This document shows, in pieces, positions 18,252 to 26,944 of a stretch of DNA of 64,000 nucleotides (position 1 is its first letter; each line of letters opens with the position of its first letter). The notes beneath the pieces were generated by a model that searched no databases, was not told the origin of the DNA, and saw only the letters and a program-made list of their open reading frames with translations. Made by a program: the position numbers and the translations under genes. The stretch is from NCBI RefSeq assembly GCF_006539185.1, contig NZ_BJMN01000002.1, positions 124,001 to 188,000 on the forward strand, given 5' to 3'. The DNA is from Streptomyces gardneri (lineage in GTDB: Bacteria; Actinomycetota; Actinomycetes; Streptomycetales; Streptomycetaceae).

Positions 18252-20576
18252 ATGTCCTCCCTGTCCTCCCGTGCCGTCCTCTGGCGCGCGCTCCTCGCGC
18301 TCGCCGTCGTCGCGCTCTCCGTCTGGATCACCCTGACCACCCCGCCCCGCCTCGGACTCGACCTCCGCGGCGGGACCCGCATCGTCCTGGAGACCCGGGA
18401 CACGCCCTCCGTCCGCGCCGACGCGGCGGCCACCGACCGCGCCCTGGAGGTCCTGCGCAAACGCGTCGACGGCCTCGGCGTCGCCGAACCCTCGCTCGCC
18501 CGCTCCGGCGAGCGCCGCATCGTCGTCGAACTCCCCGGCCTGCGCGACCCGCGCCAGGCCGCCGAGGTGATCGGCCGAACGGCGCAGCTCACCCTGCACG
18601 CCGTCACCGGCGCCGCCGAAGGACCGGCCGGACCCGCGGCCGCCGACGGGAAGCGCGTCCTCGCCGACCCGGACGCGCCGGGCCGCTTCCTCGCCCTCGC
18701 GGCACCCGCCCTCACCGGCGAGGGCGTCGAGGAGGCCGAGGCCACCCTCGACACCACGACCGGCCGCGGCTGGACCGTCGACCTCTCCTTCCGCGACCGG
18801 GCCGCGGACACCTGGGCGCGGCTCACCGGCGACGCCGCCTGCGCGGCGCCCGGCGACCCGGCCCGCAGGGTCGCGATCGTCCTCGACGACCGGATCGTCT
18901 CCGCCCCCGCCATGCAGTCCGGCGTCCCTTGCGGAGCGGGCATCGGCGGCGGCTCCGCGCAGATCACCGGAGGCTTCTCCGGGCAGGAGGCGCGCGACCT
19001 CGCCGCGCTCGTCCAGGGCGGTGCGCTGCCCGTGCCCGTGACGACCGTCGAGCAGAGCACCGTGGGACCGACGCTCGGCGCCGACGCCATCCGCGCCAGC
19101 GCCCTCGCCGCCGTGATCGGCCTGGCCTGCACCGGCGTCTTCGTCATCGTGGTCTACCGCCTCCTCGGTCTCCTCGCGACCCTCTCCCTCCTGCTGTACG
19201 GGCTGATCTCGTACGCCGCCGTCGTCGCCCTCGGAGCCACCCTCACCCTGCCCGGACTCGCGGGCTTCGTCCTGGCCGTCGGCATCGCCGTCGACGCCAA
19301 CGTCCTGGTCTTCGAACGGGCGAGGGAGGAGTACGCGGCCCTCGGCCGTCCCGCCGCCGCGCGCGATCCTCGCCGCCCGGTGGCGACCGCCTTCGGCAAG
19401 GTGTGGAGCGCCGTCGCGGACTCCAACGTCACCACCCTGCTCGCGGCCGGCCTGCTCTTCGTGTTCGCCTCGGGCCCCGTCAAGGGCTTCGGTGTGACGC
19501 TCGCGATCGGCGTCGTCGCCTCGATGCTCACCGCCATGGTCATCACCCGCCTCTTCGCGGAGTGGACCCTGCGGCTGCCCGCCGTGCGCCGGCGGCCGGC
19601 GATCATCGGCATCGCCGGCCTCGGCCGGCTGCGGACGCGCCTCAACCGGCGCGTGCCCCGGCTGATGGCCCGGCGCCGGCGCTGGCTGATCGGCTGCGCC
19701 GCGCTCCTGATGGTGGCTCTGTCCGGGATCGGCGTCCGAGGCCTGGAACTCGGCGTCGAGTTCACCGGCGGCCGGGTCGTCCAGTACGCGGCCGAACGGC
19801 CCGTGGACGCCGACACGGCACGCGCGGCCGTGGTCGGCGCGGGCTTCTCCGACGCCGTGGTGCAGACGACGGGCGACGAGTCCGTCTCGGTACGCACCAG
19901 GGAGACCGGGGACGACGAGCAGCGGGAGATCCGCGAGGCGCTGAGCGGCGTCGCGGGACCGGTCGCCGTGGAGCGAGACGACCTGATCGGCCCGAGCCTC
20001 GGCGGCGAGCTGCGCACCCATGCGCTCATCGCCCTCGGTCTCGCGGTGGCGGCCCAACTCCTCTACCTGACCGTCCGGTTCCGCTGGACGTACGCGGCGG
20101 CCACGGTCGCGGCCATGACCCAGGACGTCCTGCTCGTCGTCGGCCTGTTCGCCTGGCTGGGCAAGCCCGTCGACAGTGTGTTCCTCGCCGCGCTGCTGAC
20201 GGTCGTCGGCTACTCGGTCAACGACTCCGTGGTCGTCCTCGACCGGCTGCGCGAACTGCGGCGCCGGGGCGGCGGCATCCCGCTCCCCGACCTCGCCGAC
20301 AGGGCCGTCGCCCAGACCCTCCCGCGTACGGTCAACACCGGCATGGGCGCGCTCTTCGTCCTGGTGGCCCTGGCCGTCCTGGGCGGCGACTCGCTGACGG
20401 ACTTCTCCATTGCCGTGCTCGCCGGCGTGGTGTTCGGCATGGCGTCCACCGTCTTCACCGCGATGCCGTTGGCCGTCACCCTGGAGTCCCGCCACCCGGC
20501 CCCCGCACCGCAGGCCACGGCCGCTCAGCGGCAGCGGGCGGGCTCGGGCCGGGACCGCTCGGGTGCGGTGGTCTGA
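18252..20576 (+). CDS. secDF: SecDF fusion protein
   Basis: 774-residue fused form of SecD and SecF, which uses the proton gradient to help pull exported proteins through the Sec channel. The SecD half has RLGLDLRGGTRIVLE (about residues 35-50), a shortened periplasmic domain, and five membrane helices including GFVLAVGIAVDANVLVFERA. The SecF half begins with LELGVEFTGGRVVQYA and has VGYSVNDSVVVLDRLRE in its fourth helix. Actinomycetes usually also keep separate secD and secF genes, so this is probably a second copy. The ATG at 18252 follows GGAG. It ends before a repeat-rich gap. Confidence 0.93.
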   Translation: MSSLSSRAVLWRALLALAVVALSVWITLTTPPRLGLDLRGGTRIVLETRDTPSVRADAAATDRALEVLRKRVDGLGVAEPSLARSGERRIVVELPGLRDPRQAAEVIGRTAQLTLHAVTGAAEGPAGPAAADGKRVLADPDAPGRFLALAAPALTGEGVEEAEATLDTTTGRGWTVDLSFRDRAADTWARLTGDAACAAPGDPARRVAIVLDDRIVSAPAMQSGVPCGAGIGGGSAQITGGFSGQEARDLAALVQGGALPVPVTTVEQSTVGPTLGADAIRASALAAVIGLACTGVFVIVVYRLLGLLATLSLLLYGLISYAAVVALGATLTLPGLAGFVLAVGIAVDANVLVFERAREEYAALGRPAAARDPRRPVATAFGKVWSAVADSNVTTLLAAGLLFVFASGPVKGFGVTLAIGVVASMLTAMVITRLFAEWTLRLPAVRRRPAIIGIAGLGRLRTRLNRRVPRLMARRRRWLIGCAALLMVALSGIGVRGLELGVEFTGGRVVQYAAERPVDADTARAAVVGAGFSDAVVQTTGDESVSVRTRETGDDEQREIREALSGVAGPVAVERDDLIGPSLGGELRTHALIALGLAVAAQLLYLTVRFRWTYAAATVAAMTQDVLLVVGLFAWLGKPVDSVFLAALLTVVGYSVNDSVVVLDRLRELRRRGGGIPLPDLADRAVAQTLPRTVNTGMGALFVLVALAVLGGDSLTDFSIAVLAGVVFGMASTVFTAMPLAVTLESRHPAPAPQATAAQRQRAGSGRDRSGAVV

Positions 20577-20585
20577 CGCCTCGAC

Positions 20586-20678
20586 CCCCAGGGATCCCGG
20601 TAGCCGGTAGCCGGTAGCCGGTCGCCAGGGACCCGGCAGCCGGTCGCCGGGAATCCCTGTAGCCGGTCCCCAGGGATC
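20586..20678. repeat. Repeat-rich convergent gap (AGCCGGT units)
   Basis: Three tandem GTAGCCG units and several further AGCCGGT copies fill this gap between secDF and the glycosyltransferase gene. An 11-bp direct repeat, CCCCAGGGATC, marks both edges (20586-20596 and 20668-20678). No gene is seen. Confidence 0.7.
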
Positions 20679-21890
20679 TCAGCCGCGCCGCGGGCCTCGG
20701 TCGAGCTCGGCCTCGATCAGGTCGGCGGCGCGGCGCGTGCCGCCCTCCTGCGCCATGTCCGCCTGGATGCGGGCGGCCCGGCGGGCCACCTCGGGGTCGT
20801 CGACGAGCGCGAGCACGGCCTCGCGCAGCCGCTCGGGGGTGACGTCCTCCATCGGCAGGTGCCGGGCGACCCCCAGGGCCTGCAGCACCTCGGCGTTCCC
20901 GAACTGGTCGACGGCCTGCGGGACGGCGACCATCGGCGTCGCGGTGGCCAGTCCCTCCTGGCTCCCGCCCGCACCCGCGTGGGTGACGAAGACGTCGGCC
21001 TGCCGCAGGATCGCCAACTGGGATACCCAGGAGTGCACTTCGACATTGCCCGGCAGGTCACCGAGCTCGGCGGCATCGACGAACCGCCCGATCTGCAGGA
21101 CGACGTGCCAGTCCGGCAGCGTGCGGAACGCCTCCGCGCAGGCCCGGTAGAACTCCGGCCGCTTAGTGAAGGAGGAACCCAGCGACACCAGGACGACCCT
21201 CTCCGCGCCCGCCGGCCGCCGCCACTCGCCCTGGCCGGCGCGCGCGCCCTGGCAGGCGCCGACGAAGGTGTAGACGGACTCGTCGACCCGGTCGGCGTGC
21301 GGCTGGAGCGCCCGGGGGATGAGCACGAGCGCGCGCCTCGGCCGCGCGATCAGCCGGTCCGGAGGGGTGTCGACCCCGTGCTCGGCCAGCCACGCCTCGA
21401 ACCGCGCGTAGTACGCCTTGCCGCGCGGCGACGCCTTGAGCTCGGCGAACATCGGCTCGGCGACCTCCTCCTCGTACCCCTCCCACGGCACGAGGTTCGG
21501 CCACAGCGAGAGCGCGGGCACGCCCCAGGTGTGGGCGAGGACGGGGGCCGGGTAGGCCGTGATGTCGTGGAGCACCAGGTCCGGCACGTCCTCCTCGAAG
21601 GCCTTGGCGAGCTGCGGCAAGGCCTGCACGGCGTCGTTCAGGAACGGTTCGACGTGGTCGATGAGCTCCGTGCCCCAGGCGTCCGGGTCGTCGTCGGTCG
21701 GCAGCGTCGAGGCGTAGACGACGGGCGTGGCCCCGGTCTCCGCGACCTTCTCGGCGAAGGGGGCGGGGATCGCGTAACTGACGCGGTGGCCGCGCGCGAC
21801 GAGCTCGCGGACGACGTCCAGGCTCGGGTTCACGTGTCCGTGGGCGGCGATCGAGAACATGGCGAAGTGGGCGGGGGGAGCGGGGGTCAT
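20679..21890 (-). CDS. MGT-family macrolide-type glycosyltransferase
   Basis: 403-residue GT-B glycosyltransferase of the family of macrolide-inactivating enzymes (MgtA/OleD type). The acceptor domain starts [25 protein letters not shown] with the catalytic-type His in HGHVN at about residue 17. The donor domain shows [15 protein letters not shown] and the nucleotide-sugar region [37 protein letters not shown]. Most relatives use UDP-glucose to inactivate macrolides or modify small phenolics. The ATG at 21890 fits the usual N-terminus. An imperfect palindrome CGATACGTACCG lies upstream near 21910. Confidence 0.87.
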   Translation of the reverse strand: MTPAPPAHFAMFSIAAHGHVNPSLDVVRELVARGHRVSYAIPAPFAEKVAETGATPVVYASTLPTDDDPDAWGTELIDHVEPFLNDAVQALPQLAKAFEEDVPDLVLHDITAYPAPVLAHTWGVPALSLWPNLVPWEGYEEEVAEPMFAELKASPRGKAYYARFEAWLAEHGVDTPPDRLIARPRRALVLIPRALQPHADRVDESVYTFVGACQGARAGQGEWRRPAGAERVVLVSLGSSFTKRPEFYRACAEAFRTLPDWHVVLQIGRFVDAAELGDLPGNVEVHSWVSQLAILRQADVFVTHAGAGGSQEGLATATPMVAVPQAVDQFGNAEVLQALGVARHLPMEDVTPERLREAVLALVDDPEVARRAARIQADMAQEGGTRRAADLIEAELDRGPRRG

Positions 21891-22197
21891 GGCGGACACC
21901 CTAGATACGGCGATACGTACCGTTGACCGCCGCGAAGTCCGATCCGACCCGCCGGACGAGCCACCGGCGCCCGCCCCCGTACGAGAAGGGCGGGCGCCGG
22001 GACTGCCGTTCGGTGGAGCCACTCGGGTACGGCGGACTGACGGGGGCCGGGCGTCGGCTGTCGCGGAACGTGCCGACTGTCGCGGAAGGTGCCGGCTGCC
22101 CGGCTACCCGGTAGGGCGACGGGCGCCGCGCCGGGTGTGGGACGCAGGCTCGGGCGCCGGTTGCCCGGTCGGCGTCGGTTGCCGGGCCGGGCCTCGG
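21891..22197. other. 307-bp gap without a recognised gene
   Basis: This gap lies upstream of the glycosyltransferase and downstream of the acyl-CoA dehydrogenase, both on the minus strand. It holds the imperfect palindrome near 21910 and GC-rich partial repeats (GCCGGTTGCC-like). No convincing coding frame or RNA is seen. Confidence 0.5.
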
Positions 22198-23853
22198 CTA
22201 CCTCGGCAGGCGGTCGAGCAGCGCCGTGAAGTCGGTGCCGGCCGGGAGCGTGCCGAAGGCGAGACCGCGGTCGCCGGCGAGGCGGGACGCGCAGAACGCG
22301 TCGGCGACCGCGGTCGGCGCGTGCCGGACCAGCAGCGAACCCTGGAGCACGAGAGCGGCCCGCTCGATCAGCCGCCGGGCGCGCAGCTGCGCGTCCTCGG
22401 TGAGGACGAGCTCCGCGCGCAGCTCGCGCCACGCGGCGTCGAGCCGCCGGTCCGCCCCGAGGGCGGCCTCGATCTCCGCGCCGAAGGCGTCGAGGGACTC
22501 CGGCTCACGGGCCAGCGCGCGCAGCATGTCGAGCGCGTTGACGTTGCCGGAGCCTTCCCAGATGCCGTTGAGCGGGGCGTCGCGGTAGAGGCGGGGCAGG
22601 CCGGACGCCTCGTCGTAGCCGTTGCCGCCGAGGCACTCCAGGGCCTCGGCGACCGCGGCCGGCTGCCGCTTGCAGACCCAGTACTTGCCGACCGCCGTGG
22701 CCAGCCGCAGGAAGGCGCGCTCCCCGGCGTCGCCGCGCTGGGCACGGTCCGCCGCCCCGGCCAGGCGCAGCGCGAGAGCGGTCGCGGCCTCCGACTCCAG
22801 GCCGAGGTCGGCCAGGACGTTCCGCATCAGGGGCTGCTCGACGAGACGCGCGCCGAAGACGGACCGGTGGCGCGCGTGGTGGGCGGCCTGGGCGAGCGCG
22901 GCGCGGGTACCCGAGGCGGAGCCGAGCACACAGTCCAGCCGGGTCATGGTCACCATGTCGATGATGGTGCGCACGCCCTTGCCCTCGTCGCCGACGAGCC
23001 AGGCGACGGTGTCGTCGAACTCGGGCTCGCTGCTGGCGTTGGAGCGGTTGCCCAGCTTGTCCTTGAGCCGCTGGATGCGGAACGTGTTGCGGCTGCCGTC
23101 GGGCAGCACCCGCGGCACGAGGAAGCAGGACAGGCCGCCGGGCGCCTGGGCGAGGACGAGGAAGAGGTCGTTCATCGGCGCGCTCGTGAACCACTTGTGC
23201 CCGCGCAGCCGCCAGGTCCCGTCCGGCTGCTCCTCGGCGGTGGTGGTGTTGGCGCGGACGTCGGTTCCGCCCTGCTTCTCCGTCATGCCCATCCCGGCCA
23301 GCAGACCGCGCTTCCCGCCGGGCGCGCGCAGCCCCGGGTCGTACACCCGGCTCGTGAGCAACGGCTCGTAGAGCGCGGCGAGTTCGGGGGAGCGGCGCAG
23401 GGCGGGGACGACCGCGTACGTCATGGAGACGGGGCAGCCGTGCCCGGCCTCGGTGCTGCTCCACACCATGAACCCGGCGGCGCGCGCCACATGGGCGCCG
23501 GGCCGCGGATCGGCCCAGGCGCTGCCGGCGAGGCCCTCGCTCACCGCCACGTCCATGAGGGAGTGGTACGAGGGGTGGAAGTCGACCTCGTCGACGCGGT
23601 GGCCGTAGCGGTCGTGGGTGCGGAGCACGGGCTCGTACCGATTGGCCTCCTCGGCCCAGCGCTGCGTCTCCTCGCTGCCCGCCAGCCGCCCGATCCGGTG
23701 CAGGTCGTCGAGGTACCACTCCGCGCCCTCCCGGCGCACACCCTCGATCAGCACCGGGTCGTCGGCGACGTCGTGGCCCGAGAGCGGCGGGGGCTGGTTG
23801 GTCACCTCGTGCGTCACGGCGCTCGGGGCGGTGCGGGGGACGGTGGCGGTCAT
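22198..23853 (-). CDS. aidB: AidB-like acyl-CoA dehydrogenase
   Basis: 551-residue flavoprotein of the acyl-CoA dehydrogenase superfamily, AidB branch, given its length (normal ACADs have about 380), its N-terminal extension (NQPPPLSGHDVADDPVL) and the AidB-type segments GMGMTEKQGGTDVRANTT, GNRSNASSEPEF and CLGGNGYDEASGLPRLYRDAPLNGIWEGSGNV. E. coli AidB is part of the alkylation response and binds DNA; whether this one does is not shown. The ATG at 23853 follows GGAGG. It lies 44 bp downstream of a TetR gene on the same strand and is probably controlled by it. Confidence 0.88.
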   Translation of the reverse strand: MTATVPRTAPSAVTHEVTNQPPPLSGHDVADDPVLIEGVRREGAEWYLDDLHRIGRLAGSEETQRWAEEANRYEPVLRTHDRYGHRVDEVDFHPSYHSLMDVAVSEGLAGSAWADPRPGAHVARAAGFMVWSSTEAGHGCPVSMTYAVVPALRRSPELAALYEPLLTSRVYDPGLRAPGGKRGLLAGMGMTEKQGGTDVRANTTTAEEQPDGTWRLRGHKWFTSAPMNDLFLVLAQAPGGLSCFLVPRVLPDGSRNTFRIQRLKDKLGNRSNASSEPEFDDTVAWLVGDEGKGVRTIIDMVTMTRLDCVLGSASGTRAALAQAAHHARHRSVFGARLVEQPLMRNVLADLGLESEAATALALRLAGAADRAQRGDAGERAFLRLATAVGKYWVCKRQPAAVAEALECLGGNGYDEASGLPRLYRDAPLNGIWEGSGNVNALDMLRALAREPESLDAFGAEIEAALGADRRLDAAWRELRAELVLTEDAQLRARRLIERAALVLQGSLLVRHAPTAVADAFCASRLAGDRGLAFGTLPAGTDFTALLDRLPR

Positions 23854-23897
23854 CGGATTCCTCCAGGTGGCGAGTGGTGGAAGGAGGTGCGCGTGCG

Positions 23898-24509
23898 TCA
23901 CGGCGCCGGCGCGGCGCCCGCGCAGCGCAGGGCCATGGCGACGAGTTCGACGAGGAGTGCCTCGGTGCTGCCCTCGTCAGGGGTGCCGAGCGGATCGACG
24001 AGGACCTCGCCGATCGCCCCGGTGAGGGCGGCGGCGGTGATCCGCCCGTCCTGCGGCGGCAGCAGCCCCGCCGCCATGCCCTGCTCTACCGTCTCGGCGA
24101 ACAGGGCCCGGTAGCGCAGGCGGTAGGCGAGCCGCTCGGCGCCGACGGCCGGTTCGGCGGGCGCGGCGAGGAGCGCGTACGCAAGCCCGCGGTTCTCCAG
24201 GGCGCGCCGGGCGAAGGTCTCCACGCCCCGGGCGAGGCGCTCGACGGGGTCGCCTTCGGCGCGCAGCACCTCGCCGAGGACCTCGACCTCATGGCCGGAG
24301 GCACGCCGGAACACCTCGACGGCGAGGGCGGCCTTGGACGGGAAGTGCTGGTAGACCGAGCCGGCGGCGATCCCGGCCGCGTCTGCGACCGCCGTCACGG
24401 ACGCCTGCGCCCAGCCGACCTCGGCGACGACCTCGGTCGCCCGGGCGACGAGGTGGTCGCGGGCGGTTTCGAGCCGACGGAGCTCTGCGGGGGTCTTGCG
24501 GTAGGCCAT
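23898..24509 (-). CDS. TetR-family regulator
   Basis: 203-residue repressor. The helix-turn-helix covers ASVTAVADAAGIAAGSVYQHFPSKAALAVEVFRRAS (about residues 36-70). The rest is a helical ligand-binding domain; the ligand is unknown but acyl-CoA or fatty acids are plausible given the acyl-CoA dehydrogenase gene just downstream in the same operon. A pseudo-palindrome TGAAGCATCATTCA at 24518-24531, nine bases before its start codon, could be its own operator. Confidence 0.88.
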   Translation of the reverse strand: MAYRKTPAELRRLETARDHLVARATEVVAEVGWAQASVTAVADAAGIAAGSVYQHFPSKAALAVEVFRRASGHEVEVLGEVLRAEGDPVERLARGVETFARRALENRGLAYALLAAPAEPAVGAERLAYRLRYRALFAETVEQGMAAGLLPPQDGRITAAALTGAIGEVLVDPLGTPDEGSTEALLVELVAMALRCAGAAPAP

Positions 24510-24517
24510 GGAAGAAG

Positions 24518-24579
24518 TGAAGCATCATTCAGAGCTTCCCGCCATGGTCCGACGGCTACTCACCCATGGATCGAGTAGC
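24518..24579. promoter_or_regulatory. Candidate operator(s) upstream of tetR
   Basis: TGAAGCATCATTCA (24518-24531) is an imperfect palindrome next to the tetR start. A second, perfect inverted repeat GCTACTC/GAGTAGC with an 11-bp spacer lies at 24555-24579, nearer the divergent gene at 24635. Confidence 0.5.
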
Positions 24580-24634
24580 GGATGAGTAGGGGAGCCCACG
24601 CGGGGCGCGACGGCGGCTGCCTAGGCTCCGGATC

Positions 24635-25246
24635 ATGAGTCGAGTGCTGAGCCGAATGCCGCGTCCCGCGGCGAGTCCCCCGCCGCGGAGCCGTCGCGCC
24701 CGCCCGTTCCTGTGGCTCGGCGGCGGCCTGCTCGTCGCCGGCGTGTGCTTCGCGGGCCACTGGGTGTGGAACGGCCCTCCGTACCCGAAGGCCGACCCCG
24801 ACCGGGTCGCCGCACAGCTCAAGGCGGAGGCGCGGCGGGTGTACGACGAAGCGGCCCTGCCCGGCGCCCCCGACGCGCCCTCGCGGGTGGAGCCGGGCAC
24901 CTGCTACTACCGCGGCCTGAGGTCCCTCGCCCACATCGACCAGGGCAGGAGCGACGTGCGCAGCTTCGGGCTGTCGTGGCAGATCGTCGGCGTACCGGAG
25001 GACACCGCCCGCGCCGCGCAGGACCGCACCCGCCTGCGCCTGGAGCGGGAGGGCTGGAAGCTCGTCAGCCAGAACGTCTCCGACCGGGGATTCCGCTTCG
25101 AACGCCCCGGGAGCGGCGACCTGGTGGACGTGGACTGGTACGAGCCCACGTCGACCTTCGTCGTCCATGTGTACGCCCCTTGCGGCGAGCTGCCGGACGG
25201 CTTCGACGCGTACGACTGGCCGCAGACGGACTGGACGCCCGCGTAG
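24635..25246 (+). CDS. Membrane-anchored hypothetical protein
   Basis: 203-residue protein, not recognised. A basic N-terminus with Arg/Pro-rich residues 1-27 leads to one membrane helix (PFLWLGGGLLVAGVCFAGHWVW, about 29-47), so the rest is outside the cell. The outer domain has three Cys residues (GTCYYRGL, HVYAPCGEL), which may form a disulphide, and a pattern of beta strands (GLSWQIVGVP, GWKLVSQNVS, FVVHVYAP). It diverges from the tetR-aidB operon and may share its control region. Confidence 0.7.
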   Translation: MSRVLSRMPRPAASPPPRSRRARPFLWLGGGLLVAGVCFAGHWVWNGPPYPKADPDRVAAQLKAEARRVYDEAALPGAPDAPSRVEPGTCYYRGLRSLAHIDQGRSDVRSFGLSWQIVGVPEDTARAAQDRTRLRLEREGWKLVSQNVSDRGFRFERPGSGDLVDVDWYEPTSTFVVHVYAPCGELPDGFDAYDWPQTDWTPA

Positions 25247-25313
25247 GCGCCTGCCCGAGCGCCCTGCTCATGGCTCCGCGTGGACCTCCACGCAGGCGTC
25301 CGCTGCGGGGCGG

Positions 25314-26936
25314 TCAGAGACCGGTGACCTTGGAGCTCGCCGACAACTCGTAGACCAGGGTGACCTTTCGGCGCCCGCCGGGCGGCAGGGCGACGTCCCA
25401 GCGGACGATGCCCTCGGCGTCGACCTCGTCCGGCACGGGCGAGCACGCGTCCGCCCGCAGACGCACCTCCACCGCGGCGACTTCGGAGACCGGGATCCGC
25501 TCCCGCAGCGCGACCACCCGGTCGTCCCGCTCGCCGGGGCCGGAGAACCGCGACAGGTACAACTGGACCGTACGGGTGACCACGGTCCGCTGGGTGATCC
25601 CGGTGGTGTCGCGCTTCTCCTCGGCCCGCCGGACGACCCGGTAGTCGTCACGGCTGCCGAAGGCCAGCTCGACGGGGGCGCCGGGAGCGGCGAACTCCAG
25701 CGTGCCCCGACCGCCGAACCCGCCGTCACGGACCAGGTCCACGGGGCCGGCCAGCAGCGCGTGGCCGGAGAGGTTGTCGAACCGCACGACCTGGGTCACC
25801 AGGGGGGACAGCTCGGGGGAGCAGGCGTACTCCCGGTGCGCGGCGGTCGTGAAGGCGGAGAGCGGCACGCGGTGGGCACGCCCGTCACCGGGCACCGAGA
25901 CCGGCGCGGGAGACCTCAGCACCCGTGCCTCGCCGCCGTCGTCCACCCCCGGCAGACCGAGCACCGGAGCCGGGCCGAGGTTCCCGATCTCCTCCTCCCG
26001 CAGCTCGACGTCGACGGTACGGCGCTCCGCCGCAGAGCGGTCCTTGAGCGTCAGACGGTCCTCCGCGAGCCGGGGCGGCTCGGTGGCCAGCGCCGAGCGG
26101 GCCGTCGACAGGGTCAGGCGTACGTCCGACCAGTCCTCGCCCGTGCGCTGCCAGACCGTCGCCTCGGTCTCCAGCGTCAGCGACTTCCCGTCGAGCACGG
26201 CCCGATAGGCGGGCCGCCACAGCGCACACGAGGTCAGATGGCTCAGCCGCAGGCCGGCGGGCCCGGCGGCCGGGGCCTCCACGGTCAGCTCCACATGGCC
26301 GACCAGCTCGGCGGGCTCCTCCTCGGCGAGCTCCATGGCCCGTCGGCAGGAGACGAGTTCGGCGGTGACGGCGGACAACCGGGCCTCGACGGTACGGAGT
26401 CGCTCGCCGTGCTCGTCGCGCTCCTCGTCCACCCGGTCGAGCTCACGGGCCCAGCGGGGCCGCTCGCTCTCCCCGTGACCCGTGCCCTCGCCGATCTCCC
26501 GCAGGACGTCCGAGGCGAGGCGGCCGAGCAGGGCGAGCCGGGCGCCGAGCCGGTCGCGCCGCTGCTCCAGGGTGACCCGCTCCTCTTCGAGGGCGTGGAC
26601 GCGGCGGCGCAGGTCCGAGTCGTCGTCGGCCGACGGCAGCGGACCGCGCGGCGTCCAGTCGCGGACGATCCGCACGTCGAGCACGGTCGCGGGACGACCG
26701 GCGGCCGGCTCGTCGGTGCGTTCGGCCCTGATGTCGGAGTTCACTCCGACGGTCGTCAGGGCGGTCACCTCGGCGTGGAGGGTGCGGTCGACGGCCAGCG
26801 CGCTGATGGGGCCGAGACGCAGCCGCTGGACCCCGGCCACCAGGTCGAGCACGGTGGAGCGTTCGACGTGGGCGCGGTCCTCCAGGCAGGTGACGGCGGT
26901 GACGGGGAGAGGTATCGGCTTCGGGTCCGTGGACAT
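25314..26936 (-). CDS. DUF4139 / mucoidy inhibitor MuiA-family protein
   Basis: 540-residue protein of the MuiA family, with an N-terminal DUF4140-like beta domain, a coiled-coil centre (residues about 105-200, RRVHALEEERVTLEQRRDRL and similar heptads) and a C-terminal DUF4139 beta domain ending RWDVALPPGGRRKVTLVYEL. No signal peptide is seen, so it is probably cytoplasmic here. The function of the family is unknown. It starts 8 bp after the end of a larger paralogue, so the two are one operon and probably interact. Confidence 0.85.
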   Translation of the reverse strand: MSTDPKPIPLPVTAVTCLEDRAHVERSTVLDLVAGVQRLRLGPISALAVDRTLHAEVTALTTVGVNSDIRAERTDEPAAGRPATVLDVRIVRDWTPRGPLPSADDDSDLRRRVHALEEERVTLEQRRDRLGARLALLGRLASDVLREIGEGTGHGESERPRWARELDRVDEERDEHGERLRTVEARLSAVTAELVSCRRAMELAEEEPAELVGHVELTVEAPAAGPAGLRLSHLTSCALWRPAYRAVLDGKSLTLETEATVWQRTGEDWSDVRLTLSTARSALATEPPRLAEDRLTLKDRSAAERRTVDVELREEEIGNLGPAPVLGLPGVDDGGEARVLRSPAPVSVPGDGRAHRVPLSAFTTAAHREYACSPELSPLVTQVVRFDNLSGHALLAGPVDLVRDGGFGGRGTLEFAAPGAPVELAFGSRDDYRVVRRAEEKRDTTGITQRTVVTRTVQLYLSRFSGPGERDDRVVALRERIPVSEVAAVEVRLRADACSPVPDEVDAEGIVRWDVALPPGGRRKVTLVYELSASSKVTGL

Positions 26937-26944
26937 GAAGGGTG

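Noticed and set aside
18246..20495. 749-codon minus-strand open frame over secDF
   Set aside because: Low-complexity Gly/Asp/Glu/Arg composition and the good SecD/SecF motifs on the plus strand show it is a mirror frame.
20586..20678. Attachment site or integrase scar
   Set aside because: The repeats are simple GC heptamers in a convergent gap, with no tRNA gene or integrase near.
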